Source: Cladophialophora immunda
Taxonomy: Eukaryota; Ascomycota; Eurotiomycetes; Chaetothyriales; Herpotrichiellaceae
Direction: 5' to 3'
NCBI RefSeq assembly: GCF_000835495.1
Contig: NW_015622541.1
Coordinates: forward strand, 310,001-374,000
DNA: 64,000 bases
The stretch's first letter is position 1, and every line of letters begins with the position of its first letter. The position numbers and the translations under genes were made by a program. Below are positions 34,402 to 44,124 of the stretch, one piece after another. A model generated the notes under the pieces. That model was not told where the DNA came from, made no database searches, and was given only the letters and a program-made list of their open reading frames with translations.

Positions 34402-34613
34402 AGAGAGGGAGAGGGAGAGCGAGTGTGTGAGAGAGGAGGGGGGCTTACTGCACAATTACCCCCGGCATTCAGCACGTCGACGCCGCATTTGGCCGCCAGC
34501 GGCTGCGTACACGAAACAATGCCCTTGGTACTCTGCACGACGCTCCGGCGGCTCGCAAACTTGAAGAATTCGGCGGATTGGGGAGGGAAGACAGACGGCG
34601 TAGTCAGCGGCAT
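32536..34613 (-). CDS. Gamma-glutamyltranspeptidase-like (Ntn hydrolase) enzyme
   Basis: Four exons (34613-34449, 34327-34309, 34250-33901, 33837-32536) join in phase to 611 residues. Exon 2 is a 19-base micro-exon; it supplies the middle of the conserved GGNCADAAVAVAAGLNITEP block, which spans three exons. Other landmarks are CSTGIGGDVFCLFYD, SVPGAAAGWVDAVERFGS, PPNGQGIVALMALGI, the nucleophile region SSDTVYFAVSDSAGNAISFINSNYGGFGT (catalytic Thr in DTVYF) and the final MGGFMQPQGHVQVLLG with LDAPRVCIGAG. There is no signal peptide or membrane anchor, so a cytosolic enzyme is more likely than a secreted one. This sub-type resembles bacterial YwrD-like GGTs, so hydrolysis of gamma-glutamyl or related amide bonds is likely, not necessarily glutathione turnover. 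Intron 1 contains a (GA)n microsatellite. Confidence 0.9.
34364..34438. repeat. (GA)n microsatellite inside GGT intron 1
   Basis: An uninterrupted (AG)14 run at 34364-34391 continues as interrupted GA/GGGA repeats to about 34438. It lies entirely in the first intron of the GGT-like gene, so the transcript has a long CU-rich tract in the intron. Confidence 0.95.
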
Positions 34614-35988
34614 GGTGGGGGAGGGGCGGGTTCTACGCGCCTAGATAGAGTTGGATAGTGGGATGTAATCTGTAACAGGAGAGAACACAGAGGAAGAATT
34701 TACCTCGGTATAGACGTTTCTGGGGAGTGAAAAGAGGTGATAATATGATGATGCCTTATTTTTCGGCAGTCCCTGTGCATAGCCTACATCTACGCACTAC
34801 GCAATGTGTCTTCTCCCTTGTGTACACATCAAGTATCCGGGGCGAGGGGTCCAATCATCCGAGTACGGAGCGTTAGTTAGGCTAAATGACTTTGAAGCCT
34901 GGTTGTACGAAGGATAGTGTACGATTCCACGCCCGCGCAACAAGGTTGTCCACCCTCCCTTGCATGAATATGATTGGGACCACCTCCAAAAGTTGCTAGA
35001 TCCATGGGGCGAAAGAGGATTTGGGGCTTGTTCTTAAGGAATACTCAGGCACGGAGGTCAAGCTGGAGCTACTAGACTCGGTATACTTATCACTTTGTTG
35101 GGCAACCTACCAGGGAATTACTTGGAGGCTTAGGCCTGTATACAGACCGATGGCTACCTACCTACACAAGTAGATACTAAATTCTCAACTGAGTACCAGG
35201 TTACCCAGTACCCACGCATATTGCATGAGTCCGTGCACGATTGGCGTATAGCTCTATGGCATCGAGTGCATGATCTAGTGTTCCACGTCGAGACGGCAAT
35301 CGTACAGATATCGAGATTAGTTGACAAACTACGACCAGGCACACAGCAGCTTAGTGGTGTCTTAGGGATCCCCGTCTGGATCTCTGCCAGGGTGGAACGA
35401 CTTCCGGTTGGCACGACGAGGACATAGAAATGGCGGTGGTAAAGCTGCATTTCGGCCGCGGCGTGTCGGACTGGAAAGACCAAAATCTAAACATTTGTCG
35501 GTGGCAAGGTACAACATGACGGCAAGGCCGGATGGAAAAATAGCCAGGGCAGATCAATCGTGCTGAATGCTTTTTGCTCGAGTCGTCGTACCGATGTTAT
35601 CAGACTCTTTCCTACGGAGGACAGGTAGAGTCACCGTGTGGCTGATCTTACTACTTAGAGGGCGGCTGTATAGAGGACAAGGCCGCAAGCCATTGGTCAC
35701 TCGGCACGGATCTCTGGAGGACCCACACGATAGCCTGCTTTAGATAGGGTGTCTGCTAGGGTGTCTGCTAGCCGGACGTACGTTGCCCCATGTACGAGGA
35801 CGTAGTTAGGAAGAGTTTTGGTCCCAGCCAATATCGCGGTAGTAGGGATTTGGGTTGCAGGGTTATACAGACATGGGCGGGAGGATGTCGAAATAAGAGC
35901 GTATTGAAGCCGGGTACAAAGGAATCAGAGTGGTAGGGGAGAATTTCGCAACGTCTTCTTTCTATCATATATCGCCCCCCCCCACACC
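34614..35988. other. Intergenic region between GGT and MBL-fold genes
   Basis: About 1.4 kb between divergently transcribed genes. No supported gene. It contains a perfect 12-base tandem duplication (listed separately), and a C-run just before the MBL ATG. Confidence 0.45.
35745..35768. repeat. Perfect 12-base tandem duplication
   Basis: tagggtgtctgc occurs twice head to tail (35745-35756 and 35757-35768) followed by tag. Intergenic, with no role visible. Confidence 0.9.
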
Positions 35989-37042
35989 ATGGATTTGATG
36001 ATCTGTACCATGTGCGGCGGCCAGCACTCGACCCGAGCGGCCAAATCGTGCAAAGTGTGCGACGATCCGAGACAATATCTTCCCCCGGAGGGGTGAGTCC
36101 TGCCTTTGCTCTGTATCTTCCGCAACAGAAAGAAGCCACTGACAGTCCTACAGACAGTCGTGGACGACGTTGCGCGAGCTGCAGCAGTCGAGGAAATACC
36201 GCAACGTCTTCCGCAAAGACCCCTGCCACTCGGGCGTCGTCAGCGTATGGACCGAGCCTCAGTTCGCCATCGGCCAGCGCGCCATACTGTGCTGCACCCC
36301 CGATGGCAACATCCTGTGGGACTGCATCACATACCTCGACGACAACACGGTGTCGCGCATCAATGAGCTCGGCGGCATCGCGGCGATCGTGATTTCGCAT
36401 CCGCATTACTACACCACCATGCTCCACTGGGCCGAGGCCTTTGGATGTCCCGTATACCTGAGCTGTGAAGACGAGGAATGGCTGCTGCGCAAGGGCGAAG
36501 CACAGCGGCTGTGGAAGGGCAAGGAGCTGGAGCTGCTCAACGGCCATTTCAAGGTGGTCAAGCTGGGAGGACATTTCCCCGGGAGTAGCGTCATGCTGTG
36601 GAAGAGCGAGCGCAAGCTCTTTGTCGCCGACACCATCACTGTGATCCCCAGTGGCGTCTACCACGTCGATCGACTGCCGGGCACGTCCAGCTTCACCTTT
36701 ATGTGGAGCTACCCTAACATGGTAAGCATCGCCTGCATGTGCCATCTTCCCCTGCCTCCCCTGCCCTTCCTGAAGCGTCGCCTGCTTTCGAAGGAAATAA
36801 ACTTATTCATTTCGACGCAGATCCCTCTCCCTCCCAACGAGGTGCATAGCATCTGGAAAAGCCTGGCCCCTCTCGACTTCGACGACTGCCATGGCGCATT
36901 CTGGACGAGAGACACGCGAGGTAACAGCAAAGCCCGCGTCTTGGACAGTGCCAAATTATTTGTCAAGTTTATGAATCACCCTGAGCATGCCATTTTCCAG
37001 GAGACACTGATCAAGTCAGTGGTGTTGACGAACGGCAAGTGA
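35989..37042 (+). CDS. MBL-fold hydrolase-like protein with N-terminal zinc ribbon
   Basis: Three exons (35989-36092, 36154-36721, 36821-37042) join in phase to 297 residues. The N-terminal 35 residues hold a zinc-ribbon pair, CTMCGG and CKVCDD, followed by the family-typical QYLPPEGQSWTTLREL. The MBL region has AILCCTPDGNILWDCITYLDD, then HPHYYTTMLHWAEAF at the usual HxHxDH position, KLGGHFPGSSVMLW and LFVADTITV. The metal motif reads HPHYYT, so the His pair is kept but Asp-His is not. The C-terminal exon (LPPNEVHSIWKSLAPLDFDDCHG) is also part of this family. It may be a hydrolase with altered metal binding or a non-canonical MBL protein. It borders the regulator/permease/monooxygenase group but is transcribed toward the regulator. 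Confidence 0.85.
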
Positions 37043-37143
37043 CAAAGCCCGGGACTGGACAATGTGGAGAGGGAGGAAGGGGAAGGAGCGAGATTTCTCG
37101 GTAGCATCCCCTGTGTAGGAATGGTAGAGTTCGTGTCAGATGC

Positions 37144-39228
37144 TCAGATCCCCATATCAGGCTCAACAGCCTGTAGACCCCCCCATTCGTCCATATTGTA
37201 CTGGGTCACGACGTCTCCCGGCTCCCAGGGATCGCGCCACGCATCCCACTCCCATTCGGTGTGCCCGTAGTTCCGGTCGGCAATAGTGACTTCGCCGTCG
37301 ACCTGGGATGATGCAGGAGAGTCGCTCTGGTGGTTCGGCTGGGCACCTGGATTGAGGGGACTGGGGACATCCTCCGCGGCCTTGTCAACACGGGCGCCGC
37401 GGTCAAGCGGGAGGTCCTCCTTAGCACCAGGCTCATTATTCATTAGCTGTTGCATAAACGTCGAGGCGACCTTGGCAAAGCGCTGCATAGTCGGGGAGAA
37501 TTCGTTGCAGTCGCGTAAGATAGACATACAGATATGCAGCGAATCGGTCAGGGCGTCGGCGTCGGCGTCGAACTCGGGAGCCCCGACTAGCTTGCCTAAG
37601 ATCAGGGCGACGGAGGTGGCTTCGACGAAATAGACGTCCCACCAGGTCTTGGAGTTGAAGAGGTCCCCGTCTGCCAGCTTCTGGAGCAGTTGAGCGGACG
37701 CCTTGGCCGACTCGACGCAGGTGCGACCACACCTAGCTGTAAAGTCGGTCGGTGGGCTGGCGCTCTTTTCCCGAGTCCACGCCGCCAGGAACGGTCGGGT
37801 CAAGAGCATGCGCGTGTAATGATATTGAATGTGTAGCAAGAGGATAGCCCGGTGGTGAGACCGCGGGAAGTCCGGGTTCCAGCGGAGGTGAAAGGGGATC
37901 TTGTCTATCCAGCTGTCCAGTTGGTGCAAGATATCGTCAGCGAACTCGACAGCTGCCGGGGAGAGATCTTCAGTGCCAATGCGGGCCTTGCAGATCCTAC
38001 CGAGTATCATCATCAGCTGGGACTGGGCATCGAGATGGTTCAGGGGGAAGATGTTGCCCATGTCCAGGAGGCCCTCGGTAGGCACGCTGACACTGAGCTC
38101 CGAGTCGTCCACAGCCGACGGCCGGCCCAGCGACGAGCACTCGATGCGCTCAAAGGCGTACAGTGTCCACCACACGCGCTTCCGGACCTGGTGAAGCAGG
38201 GGACTGCACTTGCCGTAGGTGCCGTTGCTGTGGAGGCCGATGGCGATGGCGATCCGGATGGCCGACCCCATGATGTTCCAGCACGCGTTGCGCTCCTTGG
38301 ACAGATGCAAGTGCAGACAATAGACCATCAAAGCCTGGACGTGCGCGAGGGTGCAACCGACAATCACCTCCGGGAGCAGCATCTTGGCCTTGGCCACGTA
38401 CCGCTCAATGGTGCCCTCCTTGCGTGCGGCAAACTGGGCGTGCAACGGATTGTCCGACGGTGCCTGCAGTGCCAGCACGAAGACCATGTACAGCGCCATC
38501 AACCATGCCGGGTCGGTGTCTTGCGTGGCCACCTCCCAGGTGTCGTCGTATGCCTCCTGGAACAGCGCCCGGTGGAAGACGGGGAAGTCGCAGTGCACTT
38601 TGGCAAAGAAGGTATCGATGAGGGCATTGGCGACCTCGCGCGGTGGCAGATCCAGCTGCGTCCAGTGCGTGCGCCGCTTCTGTGCCGTTTGGCCCATGGT
38701 CTGCGCATGATCCGGCCCATCCAGAGGCGGCACTGGTGTCCGGCGGACATGCATGATCTCCCGCAGTCTTACCACGTAGGTATAGGAGCCCGTAGGTCCG
38801 ATAAACTGGCATCGGCCCAGGAGGTCTTCGACAAAGGCCTGGTCCGGAGAGCTGGTGTCCATCACAGCATTCGACACCGTCATATGGCGGCTCTCACGAG
38901 GCAGAAGTACCGACGGCCCCCGTAACAAGGGGCTGCTCGCTAAGGACCTTCGTGTCGACTCTGGCTGCACTCGACGTGGTGCTCTTGGTCTGGACGACGT
39001 GATACACGCCTGGCCCTGCATCAGACAAGCCCGGCAGGCCTCGTGGACACTGGTTCGGGAACACTTGCACCGCTTGACGCGGCAGTAGTCGCAACTAGCT
39101 TCTGTGCGCTGGCGCTTTTCTGGGGGAACCCGGCGTCGCATCAGCCGTGCCAGCGTTGTCGGTGAAGGCGCTCGACCTGGCTCCATGGTGCTGGGGAAGA
39201 TCGACCGAAATGATTCGGCAGCTGGCAC
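37144..39228 (-). CDS. Zn2Cys6 transcription factor with fungal_trans domain
   Basis: A single frame of 694 residues; a second Met at residue 15 (MEPGRAPSP) is an alternative start. The zinc cluster is at Cys 46, 49, 56, 65, 68 and 75 (SCDYC, CKC, ACRAC, QAC), fitting the C-x2-C-x6-C-x8-C-x2-C-x6-C pattern. The middle homology domain includes LIDTFFAKVHCDFPVFHRALFQE, AIRIAIAIGLHSNGTY and RKRVWWTLYAFERIECSSLGRPSAVDD, a classic fungal_trans block. The C-terminus is acidic and Trp-rich (GHTEWEWDAWRDPWEPGD). It lies between the MBL-fold gene and the permease gene, and is a candidate regulator of the permease and the FAD monooxygenases; this is inferred from position. Confidence 0.92.
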   Translation of the reverse strand: MPAAESFRSIFPSTMEPGRAPSPTTLARLMRRRVPPEKRQRTEASCDYCRVKRCKCSRTSVHEACRACLMQGQACITSSRPRAPRRVQPESTRRSLASSPLLRGPSVLLPRESRHMTVSNAVMDTSSPDQAFVEDLLGRCQFIGPTGSYTYVVRLREIMHVRRTPVPPLDGPDHAQTMGQTAQKRRTHWTQLDLPPREVANALIDTFFAKVHCDFPVFHRALFQEAYDDTWEVATQDTDPAWLMALYMVFVLALQAPSDNPLHAQFAARKEGTIERYVAKAKMLLPEVIVGCTLAHVQALMVYCLHLHLSKERNACWNIMGSAIRIAIAIGLHSNGTYGKCSPLLHQVRKRVWWTLYAFERIECSSLGRPSAVDDSELSVSVPTEGLLDMGNIFPLNHLDAQSQLMMILGRICKARIGTEDLSPAAVEFADDILHQLDSWIDKIPFHLRWNPDFPRSHHRAILLLHIQYHYTRMLLTRPFLAAWTREKSASPPTDFTARCGRTCVESAKASAQLLQKLADGDLFNSKTWWDVYFVEATSVALILGKLVGAPEFDADADALTDSLHICMSILRDCNEFSPTMQRFAKVASTFMQQLMNNEPGAKEDLPLDRGARVDKAAEDVPSPLNPGAQPNHQSDSPASSQVDGEVTIADRNYGHTEWEWDAWRDPWEPGDVVTQYNMDEWGGLQAVEPDMGI

Positions 39229-39635
39229 GAGACAACAAACGTTGGAAGACTCTGGCTGGCTGGCTTGTCCTGTTGTCGGTGTCCATGCCCCGCATCAGAC
39301 TACTAGGTCACCAAGAAAAGGATACATGTTCAAAGTAAGAATGGCCAGCCTCAAGCTGCAGCAATAAACGTGGTTGGAATCGATGTAGTCCGTTCCACTG
39401 TTCCTAGCCTCCCACTCCTCCTTATCTATAGCGCGCTTCTCCTCAAGGTCCCACCACGGTTGGGTTGAGCGTATCAGGACGAAGATTTGGGTACTTAGGC
39501 TGCTACGGGTCGGCTAGTCTTTTGATAACATGCCTCCTTGGGGAATCTGGTCATGCCCGTCTCTATCTCCTATGCACTACTGTAGACTAGAAGGACTGCT
39601 GCTCTCTAACTCACTACGAATCCCTGCGACTTTCG
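39229..39635. other. Intergenic: regulator promoter, permease 3' side
   Basis: Holds the promoter of the Zn2Cys6 gene on the minus strand. A frame at 39104-39367 on the plus strand is antisense to it and was not accepted. No clear element was recognised. Confidence 0.4.
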
Positions 39636-41302
39636 TTACAAGATATACCGGAACTCCAGGGCGTCGTCTCCCTTGCCCGTGTCAGGGACTCCTTGGGCCA
39701 GCAACCGATCCTTCTGGGCGTTCTTGCGCCGAAGCAACCAGAGCATGACCCAAACACCAAGCCACGCAGTCCCGCACGCTGCCAACGCCGTCCCGTGTCC
39801 AATGGGATACCGGGGCGAGTCAGTCGAGCGGTAGATTTGCCCGGCGACAATACCGCCCGAGTTGCCCAGCATGACCACCATCGTGATAGCCGTGGCGCGC
39901 TTGAAATACGGCTGCGTGTTGCCACTGATCCAGGCCAGATTGAGCCCCGGGATGGAAGACTGGCCCATCAGCAGGATGTAGCACGCCGCGTAAGAGAGCT
40001 GGTTGTTGCGACTGCCCAGGAGAATGGCATAGGCAGTCATGATGAAACAGCCCATCACGAGCATGACTTGACCGCGCTTCTGGATCCGGTCCGACACCCA
40101 CGACACAGTGAAGACGGAGATGGCGCCGGTCAGATAGACGGGGATGATCATATACTGGGCCTGGAGTGCCGTGTAGCCGATTCCGTTCACAATGGTGGGC
40201 AAGAAAGCGCTCACACCTGCCACGAGTCAGCCACAAATCCGGCAATGCCGTGCCGGTTTAGAACCACCCGCGTGCGGATGGGGACGACTTACTAAAGTTG
40301 TAGATGTCGGCATGCAGCTCGATGCCTGCCGACAGCCAGCATATAGGGGACGACAAGGCCGCCTTGACATCGGCCCAGTTGAAGACATCGGTGTTGGGTC
40401 CGCCCATGCGGGCCTTTGCAATCTCCTTCTCCTCGGCGTCCAAGAAGTAGCAGTGTGCGGGGCTGTCGGGAATCAGGAAGAAGAAGCTCAGCGCCACCAC
40501 GAAGGACAGCATGCCTTCGACAAAGTAGAGCCATCTCCAGCCTTCGTAACCCCCGACCCCGTCGATGCGCGTGACGACCGTGGCAAAGATACCGCCCAGG
40601 GCTCCCGCGAGCGAATTCGCCGCCAGAATACAAGCCACTCGCTTGCCCATCTCTTCCCGTTTCCAGAACAGCGAGATGTAGACGTTCAACGAAGGGAACA
40701 GCGCCGACTCGGTCATACCCAAGACCAAACGGATCGCGATCAAGGATGCCCCGTTCTTGATGAAACCCGTCATGGCCGTCACGATACTCCACGAGACCAT
40801 GAGGATAGGAACTGGATGTATCAGTCAGCAGGGTCAGCTTTGCGAGGGCATTGCCGGGAGAGGAGAAGTCTGAACCACCACTCACTGAACTTGGACGGCC
40901 CGATTTTCTTCATCATCAGCGTCAAGGGAATCTCAAAGATGATATAGGTGACATAGAAGATAGAGACGGCCACTGCACCATGTGAGTTAGTCTACAACCA
41001 TGCCACATAGTGAGATCAGATCACCTACGATTGAAGCCGGAGCCTTTCATGTGAAGATCCTTCACCATGCCCGCCACTTTGGCATTCCCGATATTGGACC
41101 GATCGAGAAAGTTGAGGACGAACGCGGCCATACAAACGGGCAACAAGTGCCAGTCCAGCTTGCGGACGACACTCCGCTCCTTTTTCCGGTCAATGTAGAC
41201 ATCGACCGAGCCCATGTCCGTATCGACGATGGGTGTAATCGTCTCGTGGGGGGCTTGTTTCTGTTCCAACGACATGGTTGAGGGAGTCTGAGAAGGACAC
41301 AA
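39636..41302 (-). CDS. MFS permease, allantoate/nicotinate (ACS, DAL5-like) family
   Basis: Four exons (41302-41029, 40972-40886, 40811-40293, 40216-39636) join in phase to 486 residues. The Met at 41275 (MSLEQKQAPHE) is the likelier start, giving 477. Twelve membrane segments are visible. Landmarks of the anion:cation symporter family are RKLDWHLLPVCMAAFVLNFLDRSNIGNAKVAG, GPSKFIPILMVSWSIV, GMTESALFPSLNVYISLFWKREEMGKRVA, GYEGWRWLYFVEG and the C-terminal NTQPYFKRATAITMVVMLGNSGGIVAGQIYR. Family members import allantoate, nicotinate, pantothenate and other organic anions. It diverges from an FAD monooxygenase across about 610 bases, which suggests uptake of the substrate for that enzyme. The substrate itself is unknown. 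Confidence 0.92.
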
Positions 41303-41910
41303 ACTGGGGGAGATAGGAATGAGTTAAACGGGCGACAGAGTGGTGTGGTCCGAAGACTTCATCTCATGTTGATGCAGTATTTATGTGCAAATCCTCAGAG
41401 CCACGACGCACAGTCGATATCTCGCGGGCCAGTCCAGTAAGGACTGTCGAGCTATCGATATGCCGCAACGCGTGGCAAGGAGCTGGATGACGATATGAAA
41501 GCTCGCTTCTGGGGAGTTCTGAGGTTCAAGCAACCTATCTGACTATCTCTTTCCCCAGTTTCCAGCCAGATTCGTCTGATCAAGCAATCTTCGCCTGCAT
41601 GGAGAAAGAGTCTGGAGTTCCTATCTCGGTGGATCCACCCTCGCTGGTGGGTCAATGTGCCGGATGACAGTCTTCCGTGATTCCCATCCAATCCTTCCAT
41701 TGATAGGAAAACCAACTGGTCTGGGCCTCTTCGATTCCGGAACAACGTCCCTAGGGATGTTGAATTGACCCTACCAGCTATGTGAGGACCCGTGGCGACC
41801 TAAAGCCGACGTAGATGGTAGCTCGGTGCTCTTTGAAAAGCTGCCCAACATGTAGGTCTTGATTCCCGAACTGTTGACCTGCTGAAGTCAGTAAAACACC
41901 AAGACTCACC
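41303..41910. promoter_or_regulatory. Divergent promoter region between permease and FAD monooxygenase
   Basis: About 610 bases separate two divergent start codons. No gene was found in it. It is the likely site for the adjacent Zn2Cys6 regulator, but I did not identify a convincing CGG-type inverted pair. Confidence 0.45.
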
Positions 41911-43369
41911 ATGTCGCAGCCTCTCCAGGTCATCATCGTAGGCGGTGGTATCGGAGGTCTGTCCGCCGCCATTGCTATTCTCCTTGCGGGACATTCGGTG
42001 ATTGTGCTGGAAGCACAAGAGAAGATCGAAGAGGTATTGTACCCCTACTCAGCCGCTCGGCGGCGAAAAGGCGCTTAAGTTGTGCTAATAGAGAATGCTT
42101 CCCAGATCGGCGCGGGCTTGCAATTCTCAGCCAATGCAACTCGGATTCTGCGAGAATGGGGGGTGGACAAGGCCATTGAAGCCGACGTCGTCGAGCCATA
42201 CCGATGCATCATGAGACGGTGGAAAGACGGGCGCGAAATTGGCTTCGTGGACCTGCACAACTACCACCATGAAACCTATGGCGCGCCATTCTGGGACATC
42301 CACCGCCACGACTTGATTGTCGCCCTGTTTGACCGCGCAAAGAAGCTCGGAGCCGATATTCGCGTCAATACAAAAGTCATAGACATCGACTTTGCCCAGG
42401 CGACGGTCCATCTCGAAGACCAAACCAGCCTGTGCGGGGACTTGGTTGTGGGGGCGGACGGGCTGAATTCCCTCTGTCGCAAAAGGCTGGTCCCGACCGA
42501 AGAACCTGAGCACACAGGCGATATCGCCTTCCGGGTTCTTCTGAACTACGACGAGCTGCCCGACGACTCCGACTTCCGGGAACTGGTGACCAAGCCTCAA
42601 GTGACCTACTGGCTCGGTCATAACGGCCATGTCATTGTATACATTCTCAAGCAGGGCAAGCAGATCAACTTGGTGGCCGTGGCGCCGGATGACCTTCCGT
42701 CTGGAGTCATCCGGGCTCCGTGTGATGTGAGCGAGTGTACCAAGATCTTTCGCGAGTGGGATCCTTTGTGAGTCCTCTTCCCCAGCCAGGATGCGCGCGG
42801 TCGGTTCTAACAGAGGACCAGAATCAACAAGTTGATATCGCACAAGAACGTGATTTGGAAGTGGAAATTGCATAAACGGCCAGAATTGGATCGCTGGAAC
42901 CATCCCTCAGGCCGATTCACCTTGATCGGGTAAGCCATTGCGCTTGAGATCCGGTTTCAGTTTGTCCCAGGGCTGACTACGAGTATATAGGGACGCCGTG
43001 CACCCGACCCTCCCCTACCTCTCTCAAGGAGCTGCGATCACCGTAGAAGACGCCGCCGTTCTGGGTCAAGTCTTGACCGAGCCAATCTCGCTCTCTGCGG
43101 CTCTGGCCAAATACGAAGCGCTGCGGAAACCCCGGACGACCGAAGTGGTCAGGGCTGCCACCCGGCAGCAGGGATGGTATCACCTTCCGGACGGCGAGAA
43201 GCAGCAGATGCGGGATGCCATGATTGGCGCCCCAATGTCGATGGAGGGAGATCCGTTCTTGTGGAGAGAGCCCACGTTTGCTCCGTGGTTGTATGGCTAT
43301 GATGCGTACGCCGAGGCAAAGAAACAAGCAGGCCAGGTGAACGGGTTTGCCAATGGGTCGAGTAACTAG
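41911..43369 (+). CDS. FAD-dependent monooxygenase (salicylate hydroxylase-like)
   Basis: Four exons (41911-42033, 42094-42767, 42822-42929, 42991-43369) join in phase to 427 residues. The first intron uses the acceptor AG just before aatgct. Class A flavoprotein monooxygenase motifs are all present: the FAD-binding GGGIGG in VIIVGGGIGGLSAAIA, the LEAQEKIEE region, the DG motif in VVGADGLNS, and the FAD-phosphate-binding GD motif in FTLIGDAVHP followed by SQGAAITVEDAAVL. Such enzymes hydroxylate or decarboxylatively hydroxylate aromatic acids (salicylate, 6-hydroxynicotinate) using NAD(P)H and O2. There is no membrane segment or signal peptide, so it is cytosolic. The divergent ACS-type permease suggests an imported aromatic or heterocyclic acid as substrate (inference). 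Confidence 0.93.
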
Positions 43370-44124
43370 AAGTGTCGCGCAAGTGGCTCTGCGTTTGGTA
43401 TACTACGTACTTGGTAGAAGAATAAGCCTACGCCCTTCTGACTTGGTGTATTCACACCTGCCAGTGACCTTGGCGGGAGGGTTCTGAGCCTCAGACCATA
43501 ACCAGCATCCGGCTAACGTGCATGGTATCATGTCCGACCAGCCACCGGTGTCCTTATGGCTGGGACAACATTCTACCGCCCAGATCCAAGTTTACGGCTC
43601 CGTCTCTATACAAGGTAAGCGGTTATCCGCCTCGACTATGATCTGAAAGGGGTGGAGAGCATATCCTCGGATCATTAGATAGGAAGACTGCGAGTCGTTA
43701 AATGTGGATCACTGGGGACTAGTTGGTCTCCTTTTGATAAGGCAACCTTCCGCGAATACCCTTATCTGTGGATCCATCTTCCAGCCTCAGCCCTCTGAGT
43801 GTCTGGCTATGTGTGAATACATCTGTCCTGGTGGTCTTGGAGATCCCACAGATTCTGTATGCGTTTTGCCTTCTGCCCTCTGTCTCCTGTACAGAGTACC
43901 GTATGCTTGTACGAGCTCTGCCCACCAGCGATGCCTTAACCTTCGATGCCGTATGTACATCGTACAAGTCTATAGCAAAACATAGACTTACTCAGACAAC
44001 GTGGTCCTCGCACGCGCTTCTTGGCTTCGCTTCCTGTTATAAGGCTTGCAAGAGCATAGAAGGCATACACTCCAACTCACTTTTGTCGAAGAACTCCCAG
44101 ACGTGGTTCAATCACTCTGTTCTC
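43370..44124. other. Intergenic region between the two monooxygenase genes
   Basis: Holds the 3' end of the first gene and the promoter of the second, both on the plus strand. Frames at 43704-43985 and 43768 onward lie in this stretch but show no domain before the accepted ATG at 44125. Confidence 0.45.

Noticed and set aside
37852..38925. 357-residue plus-strand open frame
   Set aside because: Antisense to the Zn2Cys6 regulator at 37144-39228, which has the zinc cluster and fungal_trans blocks. It is a GC-driven shadow with no motif.
42127..42903. 258-residue minus-strand frame
   Set aside because: Antisense to the FAD monooxygenase exon 2 with its FAD motifs.
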